64,000 nt of DNA, taken from positions 1,116,001 to 1,180,000 of the forward strand of contig NZ_UGQM01000001.1 in NCBI RefSeq assembly GCF_900454025.1. Reading direction: 5' to 3'. Origin of the DNA: Mycolicibacterium gilvum (GTDB lineage Bacteria; Actinomycetota; Actinomycetes; Mycobacteriales; Mycobacteriaceae). The position numbers and the translations under genes are program-made. The notes beneath the pieces are model-generated. The model was not told the DNA's origin. It worked only from the letters and a program-made list of their open reading frames with translations, and did no database searches. Positions 8,536-16,593 of the stretch are shown here, one piece after another (position 1 is the stretch's first letter; every line of letters starts with the position of its first letter).

Positions 8536-9719
8536 ATCCGGCCGCGTCCCGTCCCTCCGACGAACGGGATGGACGCCGACGCAGCCTGTTTCGGGCCCGC
8601 CTCGAACAGCCCACGCTCGCGCAGCAGCGGCACCACTCCTTCGCCGAGCCAGTACAGCTCCTCGAGGTGCGGGTAGCCGGAGAAGATGAACTCGTCGATA
8701 CCGACCTCCGCGTACTCGGCGATGCGATCGGCGACCTCGCTGTGGCTGCCCACCAACGCGGTGCCGGCGCCGCCGCGCACCAGACCCACCCCCGCCCACA
8801 GGTTGGGCGCCACCTCCAACGTGCGGGCGTCGTGCCAGCTTCCGTTCGCACGGTGTGCCTGATGCAACGCCGACATCCGCCTCTGCCCCTCGGACTGACT
8901 CCGGCCCAACCCTTCCTGCGCGTTCCGCACGGTCTCGTCGTCGAGCGCGCCGACCAGCCGGTCGGCTTCGGCCCAGGCCGCACCGGCGGTGTCGCGGGTG
9001 ATGACGTGCAGCCGGATGCCGAACCGCAACTGCCTGCCCTGCTCGGCCGCCGCGCGCCGGATCCACTCCACCTTCTTCGCAACCGCGGCCGGGGGCTCAC
9101 CCCAGGTCAGGTACACGTCGGCGTGACGCGCCGCGACGGGCCCCGCGGCGGCCGAGCTACCGCCGAAGTACAGCGGCGGCACCGGAGCGGGCACCGTGGG
9201 CAGCGACGCGTTCTCGACCCGGATGTGCTCGCCGTCCAGCGACACCGTCTGCCCGTCCCACAGCCGGCGCACCACGTCGAGGAACTCGTCGGCACGCGCG
9301 TAGCGGCCGTCCTTGTCGAGGTGGTCGCCGAACGAGCGCTGCTCGTGGGCCTCACCGCCGACGACGACGTTGAGCAGAAGCCGTCCCGGCGCGTGGCGGG
9401 CGAACGTCGCCGCCATCTGCGCCGACAGGGTGGGGCTGACGAGCCCGGGACGGAACGCGACGAGGAAGCCCAGCGTCGACGTCTCGCGTGCGAGAAGCGC
9501 GGCGGTGATGAACGCGTCCTCGCACCACGCCCCGGTCGGGACCAGGGCGCCGGTGAAGCCGAACGTCTCAGCCGCCCGCACGATCGAGGCCAGGTAGTCG
9601 ATGGACGCGTCGCGGTCGCTGTGGGCAGACCCGGCCGGTGTGCCGTGCCCGCCGCCGACGATGTGGCGGCTGTCGCCGTAGGTCGGAAGGAACCAGTGCA
9701 GCTTGATCGCGTGGGTCAC
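8532..9719 (-). CDS. LLM-class FMNH2-dependent monooxygenase, alkanesulfonate monooxygenase (SsuD)-like
   Basis: A 395-residue luciferase-like monooxygenase. The N-terminus (LHWFLPTYGDSRHI), the central LLLNVVVGGEAHEQRSFGD and the C-terminal FIFSGYPHLEELYWLGEGV are typical of SsuD-type enzymes, which use reduced FMN and oxygen to release sulfite from alkanesulfonates. The GTG at 9717-9719 lacks a clear ribosome binding site. The gene follows the trimethylamine monooxygenase-like gene by 67 bp on the same strand and may be the last member of that operon. No flavin reductase or sulfonate ABC transporter is nearby, so the substrate could be a sulfonate or an unrelated compound. Confidence 0.85.
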   Translation of the reverse strand: MTHAIKLHWFLPTYGDSRHIVGGGHGTPAGSAHSDRDASIDYLASIVRAAETFGFTGALVPTGAWCEDAFITAALLARETSTLGFLVAFRPGLVSPTLSAQMAATFARHAPGRLLLNVVVGGEAHEQRSFGDHLDKDGRYARADEFLDVVRRLWDGQTVSLDGEHIRVENASLPTVPAPVPPLYFGGSSAAAGPVAARHADVYLTWGEPPAAVAKKVEWIRRAAAEQGRQLRFGIRLHVITRDTAGAAWAEADRLVGALDDETVRNAQEGLGRSQSEGQRRMSALHQAHRANGSWHDARTLEVAPNLWAGVGLVRGGAGTALVGSHSEVADRIAEYAEVGIDEFIFSGYPHLEELYWLGEGVVPLLRERGLFEAGPKQAASASIPFVGGTGRGRI

Positions 9720-9786
9720 CGCGGGATAGTGCCCGTTTGTGCGGGCCGCTTCACGGGTTCGGATCAGCGCGATTCTTTGGCGGGTG

Positions 9787-11130
9787 TCAGCGCTGCAGGA
9801 AGCGAGCCAGGCCGTCGTCGAGTTCGTCCCACCACGTGGTGTGCGGCGCCGGGCCGACGGTCCCGGTGCACGGCGACGCGAACGACCTGTCGCGATAACC
9901 GGTGATGCTGTCCTCCTTGTCGTGTTCCCAGGTGACGAAGTGCTGCCGGACCATGTCCAGGTCGAAGCCCGGATAGTCCGTCATCGACATCAGGTCGCGC
10001 ACGTAGTCGGTCTGGAAGTCGATCTGGCCCGGGACGTCCTCGACCGCCGCGTACCTGGCGAGCCATGCGTCGACATCCACCGCCATCGCGTCGGCACCGG
10101 GCAGCGGCACCCGGCCGAGCACCACGTCGCGGGCGACGAACGCCTGCGCGTCGAACATGGTGAACGTATAGAACTGGTCCTGCATCCCGAGGTAGATCAG
10201 CTTCGGGTTCGCCGTCCACACCACGCCCTTGTACAGCCCGGCCGGATACAGGTTGTTGGTGGTCGTCAGCCGCAATTCGGGGTCGATGAACGGGAAGTGG
10301 TGCTGATAGCCCGTGCACAGGATGATCGCGTCGACGTCGCGGCTGGTGCCGTCGGCGAAGTGGGCCGTGCGACCCGCGATGTGCTGCAGCGCAGGCACTT
10401 CGTCGATCCCATCCGGCCAGCCGAATCCCATCGGCGCGTTGCGGTAGGCGATGGTCACCGACCTCGCGCCGTACTTGCGTGACTGCAGCGCGATGTCCTC
10501 GGCCGAGTAGCTGCTGCCGAGGATGAGCAGGTTCTTCCCGGCGAACTCGACCGCGTCGCGGAAGTCGTGGGAGTGCAGGATGCGGCCCGGAAACGACGCG
10601 AAGCCGGGATACTCGGGCATGTTCGGGGTGGAGAAGTGCCCCGTCGCGACGAGCACGTAGTCGAAAGTCTCGGTGCGCACGGCACTCTCACCGGTCTCCC
10701 AGGACTCCAGCGCGAGACTGAACATCTGGGTCCGGTCGTCGAAGCTCACCCGCCGCACCGCGGTGTCGAAGGCGATGAACTGGCGCACGTTGCTCTTCTT
10801 CGCCCGCCCGGTGATGTAGTCGTAGAGCACCTCCCGCGGCGGGAACGACGGGATCGGACCGCCGAAATGCTCGTCGAAGGTGTAGTCCGAGAACTCCAGA
10901 CACTCCTTCGGGCCGTTGGACCACAGATAGCGATACATGCTGCCGTGCACCGGATCACCGTGTTCGTCCAGTCCGGTGCGCCAGGTGTAGTTCCACAGCC
11001 CGCCCCAGTCGCTCTGCTTCTCGAAGCACACCACCTCGCCGACGTCGACGCCGTCGAGGCGAGCCTGTTCGAACGCGTGCAGCGCGGCCAGGCCGCACGG
11101 TCCGGCGCCGATCACTGCGATGCGGGTCAT
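9787..11130 (-). CDS. tmm: Flavin-containing monooxygenase, probable trimethylamine monooxygenase
   Basis: A 447-residue FMO that would oxidise trimethylamine to trimethylamine N-oxide with NADPH and oxygen. Motifs in order: FAD site IGAGPCGLA at residues 7-15, the Tmm-like stretch WNYTWRTGLDEHGDPVHGSM at 46-65, the FMO signature FPGRILHSHDF at 180-190, and the NADPH site LGSSYSAED at 204-212. The stretch at 46-65 and the GSSYSAED form are characteristic of bacterial Tmm rather than of Baeyer-Villiger enzymes. The ATG at 11128-11130 was chosen for its AGAGGAG; the longer open frame overlaps the demethylase gene. The upstream gene looks like TMAO demethylase, which would use the product. Other small amines or thioethers are possible substrates. 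Confidence 0.85.
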   Translation of the reverse strand: MTRIAVIGAGPCGLAALHAFEQARLDGVDVGEVVCFEKQSDWGGLWNYTWRTGLDEHGDPVHGSMYRYLWSNGPKECLEFSDYTFDEHFGGPIPSFPPREVLYDYITGRAKKSNVRQFIAFDTAVRRVSFDDRTQMFSLALESWETGESAVRTETFDYVLVATGHFSTPNMPEYPGFASFPGRILHSHDFRDAVEFAGKNLLILGSSYSAEDIALQSRKYGARSVTIAYRNAPMGFGWPDGIDEVPALQHIAGRTAHFADGTSRDVDAIILCTGYQHHFPFIDPELRLTTTNNLYPAGLYKGVVWTANPKLIYLGMQDQFYTFTMFDAQAFVARDVVLGRVPLPGADAMAVDVDAWLARYAAVEDVPGQIDFQTDYVRDLMSMTDYPGFDLDMVRQHFVTWEHDKEDSITGYRDRSFASPCTGTVGPAPHTTWWDELDDGLARFLQR

Positions 11131-11159
11131 GGGTTTCTCCTCTGCTTGCGGGGCCGGTG

Positions 11160-13451
11160 TCATGAGCGCGGCCGGGTCTTGTCGGGGTCGTAGAACGGGA
11201 TCGTGGTGACGGTCGCGGGGATGCGCTTGAGGTGACCGTCGAGCTTGCCGATCTCGACTCGTGTACCGGGTTCGCTGTGCTGAACAGCGATGCGGCACAA
11301 CGCGATACTCGCACCGAGCAGCGGCGAGCGGGTGGCGCTGGTGACCACACCGACCTGTGTGCGTCCGAGGTGGACGCAGTCGCCGTGTGCCGTGGTCTCG
11401 TTGCTGTCCAGGCGCAGGCCCACCAGGGTGCGTTGCGGATGCGCCTTGCGTTCGACCAGCGCGGCCCGCCCGACGAAATCATCGGTCTTGGTCTTCAGCG
11501 GCACGGTGAATCCGATGCCCGCCTCGAAAGGGTCTGTCTGGTCGTCGAACTCGTGACCGCCGGCCACCAGGCCCGCCTCGATGCGCACCATCTCCAGCGC
11601 TTCGAGACCCAACGGCGTCAACCCGTGCGGGCGCCCCGCGTCCCACAGTCGGTCCCACAGCGTCTCGGCGTCGCCAGGATGCACCCATACCTCGTAACCC
11701 AACTCACCGGTGTACCCGGTCCGGGAGACGAGCAGTGGTGCGCCGTCCGGCCCGTCGAGGCGTCCTGTCAGGAAACGGAACCAGCCGAGGTCGCGCAGCG
11801 CCGGCTGCCCGGGCGGTGTCCAGATCAACCCGTCGAGCACGGCTCTGCTGGCCGGTCCCTGGACGGCGAGATTGTGCATCTGGTCGGTGGAGTCCTTGAT
11901 CCACACCTGGTGAAGACCGAGTCGCTCGGCCTGCGTGCGCAACCACACACCGCCGTGAGGATCACCACCGATGAAACGGAAGTTGTTGTCGCCCAACCTG
12001 AGTACTGTGCAGTCGTCCACCACACCACCGGACTCGCCGCACATCGCCGAGTAGACGACCTGGCCGCGGGACAGTCGGCGGATGTCGCGGGTGAGCGTCG
12101 CCTGCAGCAGGGCTTCGGCGTCGGGTCCGAGTACCTCGAACTTGCGCAGCGCCGAGAGGTCCATCACCGCGACGCGTTCCCGGCACGCCCAGTACTCGTC
12201 GTGCGGACCGTGGTTCGCGTAGCTGTTGGGCAGCCAGTAGCCGTTGTATTCGGTGAAGTCGGTGGTCAGCGCTCCCGTGCGCCGGGCGAACGCGGTGGAT
12301 TTGGTCAACACCGGCTCGGAATCCGGCGTCAGCCGATGTCCCACCGCCACAGAGAACCTCCTCGAGGAGTCATAGACCCGGACATGGATGTCGGTGGGCA
12401 CCCAGCCGTTGGCGGGGTCGATGTCGTCCGGGCAGGCCGACGACGCGCACACCAGGTCCGCGCTGGCGCGGAACAGCACGTAGTCGCCGGCGCGCGACCA
12501 CGGCTCGTCGGATATCAGCTGGTGTGCCGCGTCGAATGCGGTGTTGTAGAACAGGTTCAGTGCGGGCCAACCTTGGCGGCGGTCGACCCCGAACCGGGCC
12601 AGCGCCCCGTTGAAGTTGTCGGTGCAGTTGACGTGGCCGAGATAGCCGAGGTCGGCGTAGTACTTGGCCGTGCAGGCGAGCGCGAAGGTGTCGTGGCGGC
12701 CGACGGTGTCGCGGACGACCTCCACGAGCGGGCGGGCACGGGCGTCGAAGAACTTCCCGAACAGGCCCGGGCGGGGGTAGGCGGCACCGCCGATGGTGCG
12801 GGTGGTGGTGGCGTCGAGCCCGTACTCCCTGCCGTCGGCGAGCCCACGGGCGTCGAAGGCCAGGAAGTCCGAACACTGTCGGCCGGCAACGTCGATGATC
12901 TGGATGAACTGGCCCTCGCGCACCTCGTACGACGCGGCCGTCTCCGCATCGATGCGCAGGTCGAGCAGCGGTTCGGCCAGCGGCGGCGGCAGTTCCGGGG
13001 TGGCGGGGCGGCCGGGGTCGGCGCGGTACACCGCGACGCGCACCTCCGAGGGTGGATTCGGATCGTCGCTGTGCGGGTGCATCGGCGAGGCCGGGGCGGC
13101 GACCAGGACGACCGCGTCGGCATCGACGGTGAACGTGGCCCGGGACCCGGCGGGGGAGTGGTGCCCGAACAGTCGCGTCGCGACCGCCTCCTGCTGGTCG
13201 ACGAGATGACCGGCCAGCAGCGACAGAATTCGTTGTGCCGCATAACCGTTCTCATCTGATCCGGGTATTAGGCTGCGCAGTACCGTCGCCGCGGTGTCGG
13301 GGGGTGCGTCGGCCACGGCGCGGGGATCGGCGGCGAGCACCGTCAACTCGGCGGGCTGACGTCCGTACTGGTCGACGATGTCGAACCGGTCGCCGCCGAA
13401 CACCGGGACTGCGGTGACCGAACCGGGTGCCACGCGGAAGCGTTGCACCAC
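11160..13451 (-). CDS. tdm: DUF1989-GcvT fusion protein, probable trimethylamine N-oxide demethylase
   Basis: A 763-residue cytoplasmic protein. Residues 170-360 form a DUF1989 domain with conserved cysteines at 276 (VNCTDNF), 335 and 340 (VCASSACPDD) that may bind metal. Residues 395 to the end form a GcvT-like tetrahydrofolate-binding domain (SRTGYTGELGYEVWV, PLGLEALEMVRIEAGL). This order matches TMAO demethylase of methylotrophs and marine bacteria, which splits TMAO into dimethylamine and formaldehyde and passes the one-carbon unit to tetrahydrofolate. The first 165 residues look like a divergent extra domain. The GTG start lies 8 nt after the cupin stop codon and the Tmm-like gene follows after 29 nt, so the three form an operon. 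A GcvT-type demethylase for another methylated compound is the alternative. Confidence 0.8.
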   Translation of the reverse strand: MVQRFRVAPGSVTAVPVFGGDRFDIVDQYGRQPAELTVLAADPRAVADAPPDTAATVLRSLIPGSDENGYAAQRILSLLAGHLVDQQEAVATRLFGHHSPAGSRATFTVDADAVVLVAAPASPMHPHSDDPNPPSEVRVAVYRADPGRPATPELPPPLAEPLLDLRIDAETAASYEVREGQFIQIIDVAGRQCSDFLAFDARGLADGREYGLDATTTRTIGGAAYPRPGLFGKFFDARARPLVEVVRDTVGRHDTFALACTAKYYADLGYLGHVNCTDNFNGALARFGVDRRQGWPALNLFYNTAFDAAHQLISDEPWSRAGDYVLFRASADLVCASSACPDDIDPANGWVPTDIHVRVYDSSRRFSVAVGHRLTPDSEPVLTKSTAFARRTGALTTDFTEYNGYWLPNSYANHGPHDEYWACRERVAVMDLSALRKFEVLGPDAEALLQATLTRDIRRLSRGQVVYSAMCGESGGVVDDCTVLRLGDNNFRFIGGDPHGGVWLRTQAERLGLHQVWIKDSTDQMHNLAVQGPASRAVLDGLIWTPPGQPALRDLGWFRFLTGRLDGPDGAPLLVSRTGYTGELGYEVWVHPGDAETLWDRLWDAGRPHGLTPLGLEALEMVRIEAGLVAGGHEFDDQTDPFEAGIGFTVPLKTKTDDFVGRAALVERKAHPQRTLVGLRLDSNETTAHGDCVHLGRTQVGVVTSATRSPLLGASIALCRIAVQHSEPGTRVEIGKLDGHLKRIPATVTTIPFYDPDKTRPRS

Positions 13452-13459
13452 AGGCGATG

Positions 13460-13834
13460 TCAGGGTGCGAATGAGCGGTAGCCGACGTAGAAGGCCAGTG
13501 CGCGGGTGGGCGTGGAGAACAGGATGCGCGATCCCTTCGGGAAGAAGATCGCGTCCTTCTCGCGGGCGATCTCGACCTGGCCGGTGTCGACGTTCTCCAA
13601 CCGGAACTCACCTTCGAGGACGACCTTCATCTCGTCGTAATCGTAGTAATAGTCCAGCGGCGCATCGGTATTGCGCAACTCGAAATAGCCCGACGACATC
13701 GGCACACCGCTCGGGTTGGCGTAGACGTCGTCGATGAATCCTTCCGTTCCCGGGTACTGCTCGAGCGACATCTGCGGAAGCTTCTGCCAGAAGCCGGATG
13801 TCACCAGAAACGTCGGGGCGGCAATGCTCGTCAT
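13460..13834 (-). CDS. Cupin-fold protein (EutQ-like)
   Basis: A 124-residue single-domain cupin. The segment DYYYDYDEMKVVLEGEFRLE and then AIFFPKGSRILFSTPTRALAFYVGY have the beta-strand pattern of EutQ-like cupins. The typical histidine metal ligands of the first cupin motif are not obvious, so metal binding is uncertain. The ATG at 13832-13834 has GGAGG 4 nt upstream and is better than the longer open frame. It is the first gene of the operon with the demethylase and monooxygenase genes. A helper role in methylated-amine metabolism is inferred from position only. Confidence 0.75.
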   Translation of the reverse strand: MTSIAAPTFLVTSGFWQKLPQMSLEQYPGTEGFIDDVYANPSGVPMSSGYFELRNTDAPLDYYYDYDEMKVVLEGEFRLENVDTGQVEIAREKDAIFFPKGSRILFSTPTRALAFYVGYRSFAP

Positions 13835-13935
13835 GGAGCCTCCAAGGCAATCTCTTAGTGTGAAACCGAGTCTGTTGTGAGGAAACCATGGCGGGGTTTC
13901 GGCCAGATTACTGCTGCGTTTCTCTTGGCCGGCGG

Positions 13936-13999
13936 CCGCGAGCGTGCGTGAAATGCCGAAAACGTGCGGCGTGTCGGCCGCGGACACGCACGCTCGCGG
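13936..13999. repeat. Long stem-loop with 15-bp perfect arms
   Basis: The arms CCGCGAGCGTGCGTG (13936-13950) and CACGCACGCTCGCGG (13985-13999) are exact reverse complements around a 34-nt loop. A run of seven A and six G follows on the plus strand. It sits between the convergent-reading end of the flippase gene and the promoter side of the cupin operon. It could end transcription of the flippase gene, but on that strand the U-run comes before the stem rather than after it, so it is not a textbook terminator. It may be a copy of a dispersed intergenic repeat. Confidence 0.6.
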
Positions 14000-14012
14000 A
14001 AAAAAAGGGGGG

Positions 14013-16412
14013 TCAGACCATCTCGTTGCGCGTCAGCCACCGCATGATCGGCCAGCCGACGAACACCGGGAGCCAGCATGTCAGGATCCGGTAGAGCAGC
14101 ACCGCGGGGACCGCGACCGCGGCCGGCACACCGAACGCCGCGAGACCGCCGATCAACGCCGCCTCCACCGCGCCGACACCGCCGGGCGTGGGTGCGGCCG
14201 CCGCGAGCGTGCCGCCGACCATCGTGACGATCGTGACGGTGATGAAGCTGGCGTCCCCGCCGAACGCCTCGATGCTCGCCCACAGCGCCAGTGCCGCGCC
14301 CAGAGTCGTTGTCGCACAACCCAATATGATGACAGCCAGACGCTTGGGTTCGCGGGCGAGCAGCTTGAGATCGTCGAGCACCTCTTTGAGCCGCGGACGC
14401 ACCGCCGTCGCCAGCCAGTGCCGCAGCTTCGGCACGAACAAAGACACCCCGATCGCCCCCAGCACCACCCCGGCGATCAGGTACAGCACCGTCGTACTCG
14501 GCACGAACCGCCCCAGGTCCGCCGACGCGCCCGCCGCCGCGCTGAACAGGATCAGCAACGTGATGTGCGTGATCACCTGCACCGACTGCTGCAGCGCCAC
14601 CGCGGTGGTCGCCCGCAGCGCGCCCAGACCCCCCTTCTGCAGGAAACGGGTGCTCAACGCCAGCCCGCCGACACCGGCCGGCGTCGTCGTCGCGGCGAAC
14701 GTGTTGGCCACCTGCATGACCGTCAGGCTGCGGAACGTGACCATGCCGTCGGCGCAGGCCCACAGCGCCGCGGCCGCGCCCAGGTACTTCAACCCCGACA
14801 CAGCCAGCCCGACGAGCGCCCACCACCAGTTCGCCGACCGCAGCTCCGAGAAGAACACCGGCGCCGAGCTGATGAACGGGTACGCGACATAGACGAGCGC
14901 GACCAGCAGCACCATCTGGATCACCTGGTTGCGGGTGAACCGGGTGATCGTCTCGGTCTTGATCTGGTCGGCGCCGGTCTGATACTTGACCTCGTCGCGC
15001 AGCTTCGCCATCGTCGCGCCCGCGTCGCGCACCGAATCGCGGACCGCCTTCGGCACCGCCGCCTTCGTGAGGCGTCGTGAGGCCGCGAGCACCGCGTCGT
15101 TGCCGAAGACGGTGATCGCCGCCGCGACCGCTTTCGGCGGACCGTACAGATCGGCGGTCGTCACCAGCAACTGCGCGATGTCGGTGTGCAGATGAGCGTC
15201 GGACGCACCGAACTCGGCGCGGCTGAACCCGCCGAACAGCGGCCTGCCGTCGACGACGGTGATCTCGCCGCGACGCAGATCGCCGTGGGAGATCTGCTGG
15301 CTGTGCAGCACGCCCAGCGAGTCCCACACCCGGGCGACGGGAGTCTCGTCGGCGCAGTCGGCCAGCGGGATGCCGCGCGCGGGCTTGTGCGCGTAGACCG
15401 TCCAGCCGCGGTCCAGCGTGGCGACCGCGATCGGCTGGGTGTTCGCCATGCCGAGGTTCCCGACCGCCAGCGCCATCAGTGCGCGGTGTTCGACGGCCCG
15501 GCGCATGGACGTCTGCAGCGGAGCGGTCTCGTCGTCGCGCAGCCGCAGCTTCCCCCAGAACTGCCGGAGGAACCCGACGCCGCGCTGATGCGGCCCGTAC
15601 AGCTCGACCAGCGCGGTCTCGGGCCCGGAATCGGAGTCGGCCTCGGAATCGGACGAGGCCGTCGCGTCGAGCACCAGGGGACCCTCTCCGGCGGGCCGGA
15701 GCACCCGCAGCGCCGCAGGAGGGAAACCACGCCGCATCAACGCCCGCACCGCGCCGTCCAGCGGAACCTCGAGGGCGGGGGTACCGCTGACGAGGACCAC
15801 CAGCGCCCCGACGAACCAGCCGACCGCCAACCCGAGCAGCGAGCGCGCCGGCACGACCGCGCTGACGACCAGATGGATCGGGACGAACGCGAGCAGCAGC
15901 GCCCACCACCAGCGTCGCCACCGGGCAGGCAGCCACGGCCCCGACACGGTCAGCACGGCGGCGAGCATCGCGATCCACCGCGGATCGTCGAGGAACTGCG
16001 ACAGGACCGTGTCGAGGCGCACGGTCAGGTCGAAATGCCACTGCGGGGCGGCGATGCCGTTGCCGGTGATCGACAGCGCCAGGATCGCGATCACCCCGGC
16101 CGCGCCGTAGGCGCCGAGCAGCTTCCACTGCCGGGCCAGGATCAAACCGATCAGGATGAAGAACGGCAGCCCGAGGATCGCGACGCCGTAGATCAGGTAC
16201 ACCGTGTTGGACTGCGTCGGGCTCAGCACCCCGACGATCCCGGAGATCGACTTCTCCAGCGCCTCCCACTCGTACCGGGTGATCAGCGAACTGGTCACGA
16301 CCACGACGAGGAAGATCCCGGCGAGCGACAACCGGAAGATGTCGTTGGTGCGCCGGGTCAGCGGCTGGAGCAGGCTGCCCGAAACAGCGACGTCCTGCCC
16401 GTCAACACGCAT
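14013..16412 (-). CDS. Lysylphosphatidylglycerol synthase/flippase-like membrane protein with degenerate kinase-like middle domain
   Basis: A 799-residue membrane protein. About 220 N-terminal residues contain five or six hydrophobic helices. Residues 280-440 are cytoplasmic and resemble a RIO/ABC1-type kinase lobe with HGDLRR and GGFSRAEF at the catalytic and metal positions. The invariant HxDxxxxN asparagine and the DFG triad are not seen, so this part is probably a pseudokinase. The C-terminal 300 residues are a flippase-like UPF0104 domain with about eight helices and the TTPAGVGGLAL and PTPGGVGAVEAAL motifs. Such proteins flip lipids or lipid-linked sugars across the membrane. No aminoacyl-transferase domain follows, so it is unlikely to make lysyl-phosphatidylglycerol itself. 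Confidence 0.8.
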   Translation of the reverse strand: MRVDGQDVAVSGSLLQPLTRRTNDIFRLSLAGIFLVVVVTSSLITRYEWEALEKSISGIVGVLSPTQSNTVYLIYGVAILGLPFFILIGLILARQWKLLGAYGAAGVIAILALSITGNGIAAPQWHFDLTVRLDTVLSQFLDDPRWIAMLAAVLTVSGPWLPARWRRWWWALLLAFVPIHLVVSAVVPARSLLGLAVGWFVGALVVLVSGTPALEVPLDGAVRALMRRGFPPAALRVLRPAGEGPLVLDATASSDSEADSDSGPETALVELYGPHQRGVGFLRQFWGKLRLRDDETAPLQTSMRRAVEHRALMALAVGNLGMANTQPIAVATLDRGWTVYAHKPARGIPLADCADETPVARVWDSLGVLHSQQISHGDLRRGEITVVDGRPLFGGFSRAEFGASDAHLHTDIAQLLVTTADLYGPPKAVAAAITVFGNDAVLAASRRLTKAAVPKAVRDSVRDAGATMAKLRDEVKYQTGADQIKTETITRFTRNQVIQMVLLVALVYVAYPFISSAPVFFSELRSANWWWALVGLAVSGLKYLGAAAALWACADGMVTFRSLTVMQVANTFAATTTPAGVGGLALSTRFLQKGGLGALRATTAVALQQSVQVITHITLLILFSAAAGASADLGRFVPSTTVLYLIAGVVLGAIGVSLFVPKLRHWLATAVRPRLKEVLDDLKLLAREPKRLAVIILGCATTTLGAALALWASIEAFGGDASFITVTIVTMVGGTLAAAAPTPGGVGAVEAALIGGLAAFGVPAAVAVPAVLLYRILTCWLPVFVGWPIMRWLTRNEMV

Positions 16413-16593
16413 GAAGCCACGATCTCTTTCGATTGGTCGTTTCCGGCTACCGGCTCACCGACAAAATAGCGACTGTTCGGTGACGATCGGTATACACGGC
16501 TGCGCGGAGCGATCTCGGCGAGATTGCGTCGGCGCAGGGGAATGCCGAGTGGGGGCCTGCTGGAATGCAATTTCGGCGGGATCCGCGGGCGGG

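Noticed and set aside
13862..13900. GAAACC repeated twice with an inverted GGTTTC
   Set aside because: Six-base repeats this close to a start region can arise by chance; too weak to call an operator for the cupin operon.
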